NCBI RefSeq assembly: GCF_002770725.1
Contig: NZ_NQVN01000026.1
Span: 1 to 63,791, forward strand
Length of the DNA: 63,791 bases
From: Pleomorphomonas carboxyditropha
GTDB taxonomy: Bacteria > Pseudomonadota > Alphaproteobacteria > Rhizobiales > Pleomorphomonadaceae
Direction of reading: 5' to 3'
The stretch's first letter is position 1. Every line of letters begins with the position of its first letter. The position numbers and the translations under genes are program-made. The notes under the pieces were generated by a model, which saw only the letters and a list, made by a program, of their open reading frames with translations, ran no database searches and was not told the origin of the DNA. This document shows positions 59,093-63,791 of this stretch, in pieces.

Positions 59093-59881
59093 TCAGGCCT
59101 TCCTGAGCGTGGCGAGAAGCTGGGCGTGGATCGCCTCGTTGCCGGCCACCAGCGTGCGCGAGGCGTGCATGTCGTCCTTGCCGGCCTTGTCGGTGACGAA
59201 GCCGCCGGCCTCCTTGATCATCAGCCAGCCGGCCGAGGTGTCCCAGGCGTTGAGGTCGTCTTCCCAGAAGCCGTCGAGCTTGCCGGCGGCGACGTAGCAG
59301 AGGTCGAGGGCGGCCGAGCCGAGGCGGCGGATGCCGGCGCAGTTGGCCATCACCTGGCGCAGTTCGTTGAGATAGCGCGGGTGGTTGCCGCGGCCGAGAT
59401 GCGGCACGCCGGTGCCGATCACGCATTCGGGCATGTCGCGGCGGGCCGAGACGCGCAGGCGGCGGTCGTTGACGAAGGCGCCGGCGCCGCGCTCGGCGGT
59501 GTAGAGCTCGTCGGTGGCCGGGTTGAAGACGACGCCGGCGATCGGCACGCCGTTGCGCTCCAGCGACACCGAGATCGAGAAGATCGGGATCGAGTGCAGG
59601 AAGTTGGCGGTGCCGTCCAGCGGGTCGACCACCCAGCGGTGCTGCTCGTCCTCGCCGGCCACCTCGCCGCGCTCCTCCATCAGGAAGCCGTAGCTGGGAC
59701 GCACCCGCTTCAGCTCGTCGAACAGCACCTGCTCGGAGCGCCTGTCGGCGGCCGAGACGAAATCGCCCGGGCCTTTCATCGACACCTGCAGGTTCTCGAC
59801 CTCGCCGAAATCGCGGGCAAGACCGCGCCCGGCCTTGCGGACGGCCTGGACCATGACGTTGAGGAGGGCGGAACGAGCCAT
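59093..59881 (-). CDS. suhB: Inositol-1-monophosphatase, SuhB type
   Basis: A 262-residue Mg2+-dependent phosphatase. The metal ligands are in MEERGE and WVVDPLDGTANFLHSIP, with the second signature WEDDLNAWDTSAGWLMIKEAGG. DPLDGTANF and the final domain are SuhB-like, in contrast to HisN at 29891 (DPVDGTRSF). Possible roles are inositol phosphate hydrolysis and, as in E. coli, an rRNA transcription factor function. ATG 59881 gives MARSALLNVMVQAVRKAG. Confidence 0.94.
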   Translation of the reverse strand: MARSALLNVMVQAVRKAGRGLARDFGEVENLQVSMKGPGDFVSAADRRSEQVLFDELKRVRPSYGFLMEERGEVAGEDEQHRWVVDPLDGTANFLHSIPIFSISVSLERNGVPIAGVVFNPATDELYTAERGAGAFVNDRRLRVSARRDMPECVIGTGVPHLGRGNHPRYLNELRQVMANCAGIRRLGSAALDLCYVAAGKLDGFWEDDLNAWDTSAGWLMIKEAGGFVTDKAGKDDMHASRTLVAGNEAIHAQLLATLRKA

Positions 59882-59964
59882 TTTCTCGGGATCCTTCAGG
59901 GAAAAACGTTGGCTGCGTAGCCATCACAAACGGCCGCCGAGCGCAAGTGTTGGTTTTATTTTTT

Positions 59965-60294
59965 GCCTCAGTCGCCGGCGGGCCTCCGGCCCTTAGGCTT
60001 CCGCTCCGCTTTACGCCTTTCGGGGCTTCGCCACGAAAGGCCCGCTCCGCGCGGCGCCGCTTGGCGCCGGAAGCCGCTGGTCGCGGCTTCGGGTCTTGAT
60101 TTTGGCCTCAATCGCCGGCGGGCCTCCGGCCCTTAGGCTCTCGCGCTCCGCGCGGGCGCCGCTTGGCGCCGGAAGCCGCTAATGCGGCTTCGGGTCTTGA
60201 TTTTGGCCTCAGTCGCCGGCGGGCCTCCGGCCCTTGGCTTTCGCGCTCCGCGCGGGCGCCGCTTGGCGCCGGAAGCCGCTAGTGCGGCTTCGGG
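59965..60294. repeat. Triple tandem GC-rich repeat
   Basis: Three head-to-tail units start with GCCTCAGTCGCCGGCGGGCC at 59965, 60105 and 60206 (periods 140 and 101 bp). Each carries three hairpins: GCCGGCGGGCCTCCGGC, GGCGCCGCTTGGCGCC and GAAGCCGCTNNTGCGGCTTC. Unit 1 has an extra 40 bp around 60012-60050. No coding frame is supported. Confidence 0.85.
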
Positions 60295-60325
60295 AGCAAT
60301 TGCCTGCGAACTGGTAGGAGATCGA

Positions 60326-60454
60326 TATCGGTGGGCCGCTCCATTCTGCCCGAGGTCCTACGCCTTCGCGTAGGATGACAATTTATGGATAGGTTATGTA
60401 CCTGTTTCCTATATATAATTCTGTCATCCTACGCGAAGGCGTAGGACCTCGGGC
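60326..60454. repeat. Palindromic repeat module 4 (intact)
   Basis: Perfect 33-bp inverted arms (60348-60380 and 60422-60454) with the stem TCCTACGC-CTTC-GCGTAGGA, flanked by TATCGG on the left and with an AT-rich centre containing TATATATAA. Compared with the module at 31746, both arms carry the same C-G to A-T type change at the same pair. Confidence 0.85.
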
Positions 60455-60500
60455 AGGAAAGGGCGAGGGGGAAATATAGGGCTCCGTCTTGCGGCGCCGT

Positions 60501-61505
60501 TCAGTTGCCGGCGTCGACGCCGGGCAGGTTGGGGGGCTGTTCCTCCGCCTTCGCTGCCTCCGGCGCCAGAGTCTGTTCGAGCCAGTCGTCGGTGAGGCCG
60601 GCCGCCTTGGCGTAGCTGTACCAGTGGCGGGCAATGTCGAGATCGCGCGGCACGCCCTCGCCGGCCACGTAGAGGCGGGCGAGGCGGCTCTGGGCCACCG
60701 GGTTGCCGGCCTCGGCCGCCACCTTGAACCAGGCGGCGGCGATCTTCTGGTCGCGGACGACGCCGGTGCCGTTGAACATCATGATGGCATATTCGACCTC
60801 GGCGGCGACGTGGCCGGCGCGCGCCGCCTCGCCCATCAGCCGCGCCGCTTCCGCCTCGTTCTTCGGCACGCCCTGGCCCTCGCGGTTGAGGGCGGCGAGC
60901 GCGTAGACGGCGTCGATGTTGCCCTCGTCGGCGGCCGCCTTGAACAGGGCGGCGGCGCGGCCATAGTCGAGAATGCCGGAGGACGGGTCGATGCAGAGAA
61001 GGCCCAGCCAGTAGTTGGCTTCGACGACGCCCTTGCCGAGCGCCTCTTCGAGATAGTTCGCCGCCTTCTTCTTGTCGACCGGCATGCCGACGCCGAGCGC
61101 GGCGAGGTTGGCGAGCTCGACGAGGGCCTGCGGATCGCCATTGTTGGCGGCGAGCCGGTACCAGATGATCGCCTCGTCCGGCTTCCTCGGCAGGCCCAGG
61201 CCGTTGGCGTAGAGATAGCCGATCAGGCTCTGCGCCTTGGCGTCGCCCAGCTTGGCGCGCTCGACGGCGATCTCGAAGGCGGTGAGGTAATAGCCGCGCT
61301 GGAAGGCGCCGAAGGCGTAGTCGATCTTGTCGTTGTCGGGCAGCGACTTGAGCAGGTCGGGAACCGCCGGCGCCGCCGTCGTCGCCGGTGGCGGCTCGGG
61401 CTTCGGCGGCGGCGTCGATTCGACCGCTGCCGCCGGCGCGGCGAGGAGGATGAAGCCGATCGCGGCGGCGAGACGGGCGGCGCGGACTTCAGGCGGCATC
61501 GGCAT
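60501..61505 (-). CDS. Sel1-repeat (TPR-like) exported protein
   Basis: A 334-residue protein with a signal peptide (to about PAAAV), a Pro-rich linker, and about six Sel1-like repeats from residue 60, each with the pattern A-x-x-x-Y-x-x-x-A-x-x-G-x-x-A (e.g. AKAQSLIGYLYANGLGLPRK, DAVYALAALNREGQGVPKN, NPVAQSRLARLYVAGEGVPR). Such solenoids mediate protein-protein contacts, often in signalling or exopolysaccharide control. Partner unknown. It is co-directional with the ThiE-like and pgk genes. Confidence 0.88.
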   Translation of the reverse strand: MPMPPEVRAARLAAAIGFILLAAPAAAVESTPPPKPEPPPATTAAPAVPDLLKSLPDNDKIDYAFGAFQRGYYLTAFEIAVERAKLGDAKAQSLIGYLYANGLGLPRKPDEAIIWYRLAANNGDPQALVELANLAALGVGMPVDKKKAANYLEEALGKGVVEANYWLGLLCIDPSSGILDYGRAAALFKAAADEGNIDAVYALAALNREGQGVPKNEAEAARLMGEAARAGHVAAEVEYAIMMFNGTGVVRDQKIAAAWFKVAAEAGNPVAQSRLARLYVAGEGVPRDLDIARHWYSYAKAAGLTDDWLEQTLAPEAAKAEEQPPNLPGVDAGN

Positions 61506-61577
61506 CGCGGTTTCGGCTCTGTTGGGATCGATCGTCCGAGGCAGCGTTAGCGGCCAAGTTGGCCGGGATTGCGGCGG

Positions 61578-62222
61578 CTATTCATTGTCCGGGACGTCTT
61601 GGGCGACGCGGTCGAGGATGGCGTTGGCCTCGGCGATGGCGGCGGCCGGTCCGTCGGGGTGCTCCCAGACGGCGGCGCGGACGGCGACGAAGTCGGCGCC
61701 GGTGCGGGCGCAGGTCTCGACCGAGGCCATGGAGCGGCCGGACAGCAGCACGGAGGGCGGCTCGAACAGCTCGGCCCACCAGGCGCCGAGATCGATGGTC
61801 TTGCGGTGCGCCTCCTCGCCTTCCTCGAGGTCGAGGAGGCCGAAGAAGATGTAGTCGGCGCCGGCCTCGCCGGCTTCCATCGCCTCGTGGCGGGCGCGCA
61901 GGTTGCCGGCGCCGACGATGGATTTCGGCTGCAACGCCTCGATCGCCTCCTTCAGCGCCGTCTCGCCCGCCTCGATGTGGATGCCGTCGGCGCGGGCGCG
62001 GCCCATGACGCGGCTGTTGCCGGAGACGAGCGCGGCGACGTCGTGCTTCTGGGCGATCGGCACCAGCGCCTCGGCGATCGCCTGGAGGTCGTTTTCCGTG
62101 ACGGCGTCGGGGGCGATCAGCAGCGAGGCGACGTCGCCGGCGGCCAGCGCCGCTTCGAGCTTGGGCGCGAAAGTGGCGGCATCGACGACGCGGGGCGTGA
62201 TCAGGAACAGGCGGGCGCGCAA
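61578..62222 (-). CDS. ThiE-like protein with degenerate active site
   Basis: A 214-residue TIM-barrel protein of the thiamine-phosphate synthase family. It keeps the barrel pattern (LFLITPRV, ADGIHIEAG, VGAGNLRARHEA, GADFVAVRAAVW) but lacks the usual motifs for the two substrates: the QLR-x-K strand reads ASLLIAPD, and the GPxFxTxTK phosphate loop after ADYI reads FFGLLDLEEGEEA. It probably does not make thiamine phosphate in the usual way. It lies between the Sel1 gene and pgk, all on the same strand, a glycolysis-linked context. Confidence 0.8.
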   Translation of the reverse strand: MRARLFLITPRVVDAATFAPKLEAALAAGDVASLLIAPDAVTENDLQAIAEALVPIAQKHDVAALVSGNSRVMGRARADGIHIEAGETALKEAIEALQPKSIVGAGNLRARHEAMEAGEAGADYIFFGLLDLEEGEEAHRKTIDLGAWWAELFEPPSVLLSGRSMASVETCARTGADFVAVRAAVWEHPDGPAAAIAEANAILDRVAQDVPDNE

Positions 62223-62242
62223 CTTGACCTCCGAGAAAGGAA

Positions 62243-62279
62243 AGCCCCGTGCCCCAGGTTTTCCCGGAGCACGGGGCGC
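62243..62279 (-). terminator. Terminator of pgk
   Basis: On the minus strand GCCCCGTGCTCC...GGGGCACGGGGC forms a strong stem followed by TTTCCTTTC, 33 bases after the pgk stop. Confidence 0.8.
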
Positions 62280-62311
62280 TTCATATCACAAACCTGGCTG
62301 ACAAACAGGCT

Positions 62312-63505
62312 TTAGCCCTCAAGCGCCTTGACGCCCGGCAGCTCCTTGCCTTCCATCCATTCCAGGAAGGCGCCGCCGGCTGTCGAGATGTAGGTGAAGT
62401 CGTCGGCCGCGCCGGCGTGGTTGAGCGCCGAGACGGTGTCGCCGCCACCGGCGACCGTCAGGAGCTTGCCGGCCTTGGTGGCGGCGGCGGCATACTGGGC
62501 GGCGGCCACGGTGGCCTTGTCGAACGGCTCGATCTCGAAGGCGCCGAGCGGGCCGTTCCAGACCAGCGTCTTGGCCTTGTCGATGGCGGCCTTGACGGCG
62601 TCGATCGACTTCGGGCCGGCGTCGAGGATCATGGCGTCGGCCGGAACGGCGTTGACGGACACCACCTCGTTGGCGGCGCCGGCCTTGAACTCGCGGGCGA
62701 TGACGGCGTCGACCGGCAGCACGATCTCGCACTTGGTCTCCTTGGCCTTGGCCAGGATGCGCTTGGCGGTGTCGGCGAGGTCGTGCTCGCAGAGCGACTT
62801 GCCGACGTTGACGCCCTGGGCGGCCAGGAAGGTGTTGGCCATGCCGCCGCCGATCACCAGGATGTCGACCTTGGCGACGAGGTTTTCCAAGAGGTCGATC
62901 TTGGTCGACACCTTGGCGCCGCCGACCACGGCGAGCACCGGGCGCTTCGGCGTGCCGAGGGCGGCGCCGAGAGCGGTCAGCTCGGCCTGCATGGTGCGGC
63001 CGGCATAGGCCGGCAGCTTGTGGGCGAGGCCTTCGGTCGAGGCATGCGCCCGGTGGGCGGCCGAGAAGGCGTCGTTGACGTAGAGGTCGCCGAGCTTGGC
63101 GAGGGCGTCGACCAGCGCCGGGTCGTTCTTCTCCTCGCCCTTGTAGTAGCGGGTGTTCTCGAGCAGCAGGATGTCGCCGTTGGAGAGGGCGGCGATGGCC
63201 TTCTCGGCCACGTCGCCGATGCAGTCGTCGGCGAAGGCGACCGGCTTGCCGATGGCCTTGGCCAGCGGGGCGACGATCGGCTTCAGGCTGTCCTCGGCCT
63301 TGCGCTCGCCCTTCGGGCGGCCGAAGTGGGCCAGGAGGACGACCTTGGCGCCCTTGTCGGCGAGGTCGCGAATGGTCGGAACGATGCGGTCGATGCGGGT
63401 GGTGTCGGTGACGACGCCGTTCTCGATGGGAACGTTGAGGTCGACGCGGACGAGGGCGCGTTTGCCGGCGACGTCGGCGTCATCGATGGTCTTGAAGCTG
63501 CTCAT
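62312..63505 (-). CDS. pgk: Phosphoglycerate kinase
   Basis: Converts 1,3-bisphosphoglycerate and ADP to 3-phosphoglycerate and ATP (reversible). 397 residues, usual length. The N-terminal [11 protein letters not shown] substrate motif, [12 protein letters not shown], the basic patch [25 protein letters not shown], and the nucleotide-binding [13 protein letters not shown] and GGGDTVSAL are present in order. ATG 63505 follows GCGAGGACCCACC; an in-frame ATG at 63523 is less likely. gap lies just upstream, so gap-pgk form the familiar glycolytic pair. Confidence 0.97.
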   Translation of the reverse strand: MSSFKTIDDADVAGKRALVRVDLNVPIENGVVTDTTRIDRIVPTIRDLADKGAKVVLLAHFGRPKGERKAEDSLKPIVAPLAKAIGKPVAFADDCIGDVAEKAIAALSNGDILLLENTRYYKGEEKNDPALVDALAKLGDLYVNDAFSAAHRAHASTEGLAHKLPAYAGRTMQAELTALGAALGTPKRPVLAVVGGAKVSTKIDLLENLVAKVDILVIGGGMANTFLAAQGVNVGKSLCEHDLADTAKRILAKAKETKCEIVLPVDAVIAREFKAGAANEVVSVNAVPADAMILDAGPKSIDAVKAAIDKAKTLVWNGPLGAFEIEPFDKATVAAAQYAAAATKAGKLLTVAGGGDTVSALNHAGAADDFTYISTAGGAFLEWMEGKELPGVKALEG

Positions 63506-63596
63506 GGTGGGTCCTCGCTTCATGCGCCGCCGCTCCGGTGTCGCGCGGGGCCGCGCTTGCGGCGGAAGGGCGGTCTGCCGCGGTAAGAGCGGTCGA

Positions 63597-63649
63597 GCCC
63601 GCCCTCCGGCGGGACCCCGTCGTGGGGGTCGTCCGGAGAGCGGGCCCTG
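63597..63649 (-). terminator. Long hairpin between gap and pgk
   Basis: GCCCGCTCTCCGG pairs with CCGGAGGGCGGGC across an inner GACCCCCAC/GACGGGGTC stem. No T run; it is probably an attenuator or mRNA-processing hairpin between the two glycolytic genes. Confidence 0.6.
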
Positions 63650-63665
63650 ACCTGTTCGTTCTGGC

Positions 63666-63791
63666 TCAGAGGGTCTTGCCGATGGCGACGGCGGTGTCGG
63701 CCATGCGGTTGGAGAAGCCCCACTCGTTGTCGTACCAGGAGAGGATGCGGACGAGCGAGCCGTCCATCACCTTGGTCTGGTCGAGGTGGAA
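63666..63791 (-). CDS. gap: Glyceraldehyde-3-phosphate dehydrogenase, C-terminal end (partial)
   Basis: The last 41 residues are visible on the minus strand; the rest lies beyond the window. [20 protein letters not shown] and [14 protein letters not shown] are the C-terminal helix and strand of GAPDH, including the Asn-Glu-Trp-Gly-(Phe/Tyr) signature. The enzyme oxidises glyceraldehyde-3-phosphate to 1,3-bisphosphoglycerate, the substrate of the next gene, pgk. Confidence 0.95.
   Translation of the reverse strand, partial: FHLDQTKVMDGSLVRILSWYDNEWGFSNRMADTAVAIGKTL

Noticed and set aside
59965..60294. CRISPR array
   Set aside because: Three units with irregular period, no constant short repeat with unique spacers, and internal hairpins repeated in every unit; no cas genes in the window.

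Overview
The window is about 64 kb of GC-rich chromosome from an alphaproteobacterium, most likely of the order Hyphomicrobiales (Rhizobiales). Evidence: gltB with a propeptide-type N-terminus, a CpdR-type response regulator with a C-terminal Ala-Ala, a GapR-like DUF2312 protein, a DUF1036 secreted protein, the suhB/MmgR-type small RNA, a serC leader, and TTAA-N7-TTAA (CtrA-type) sites. Genus cannot be assigned from the sequence alone. Both window ends cut genes: the 5' end of a split transketolase C-terminal subunit on the left, and the upstream part of gap on the right.

Layout. 1-4.7 kb: transketolase C-terminal subunit followed by a CUT2 sugar ABC transporter (binding protein, double ATPase, permease). 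4.7-9 kb: pyruvate kinase coupled to a DUF1036 protein, an EamA exporter, an N-formylglutamate amidohydrolase and a GapR-like protein. 9-10 kb: a repeat-rich spacer. 9.9-21.2 kb: a B12/metal block made of cobalamin riboswitch-metE, sitABCD manganese/iron importer, a small secreted protein, then a second cobalamin riboswitch-nrdAB. 21.2-29.5 kb: MFS transporter, GH5 glycosidase, TRIC-type channel, chemoreceptor, tRNA-Val(GAC), cpdR and a second formylglutamate amidohydrolase. 29.5-34 kb: small RNA plus hisN, an alpha/beta hydrolase, a thermosensor-controlled hsp20 and a threonine aldolase. 34.3-40.6 kb: gltBD. 40.8-47.4 kb: a second sugar locus (FucU-type mutarotase divergent from a CUT2 transporter, LacI regulator and a cupin-like putative isomerase). 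47.5-56.8 kb: envelope and serine genes (degenerate SGNH protein, MltB-type transglycosylase, galU, serC-serA, an outer-membrane beta-barrel, glmM). 56.9-63.8 kb: a MotB/OmpA-like and MotA/ExbB-like pair, suhB, a Sel1-repeat protein, a ThiE-like protein, pgk and gap.

How it works together. The most striking block is 9.9-21.2 kb. Two cobalamin riboswitches with near-identical downstream expression platforms precede metE and nrdAB, both B12-independent isozymes, so both should be repressed when B12 is plentiful. The NrdB has Phe at the radical-tyrosine position and Glu at the first metal ligand, with spacings that match class Ic (Mn/Fe) R2 proteins exactly. A Mn/Fe importer operon lies directly between the two riboswitch units. 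This suggests a B12-shortage module: MetE plus a tyrosine-radical-free, manganese-using ribonucleotide reductase with its own metal supply.

Other non-coding signals include a ROSE-type RNA thermometer with a sigma-32 promoter at hsp20, an MmgR-like sRNA, a serC leader, CtrA-like boxes before an outer-membrane gene, mltB and cpdR, and several dispersed repeat families: a 33-bp palindromic arm that shows compensatory changes, a 137-bp element with terminal inverted repeats present twice, and a triple tandem repeat.
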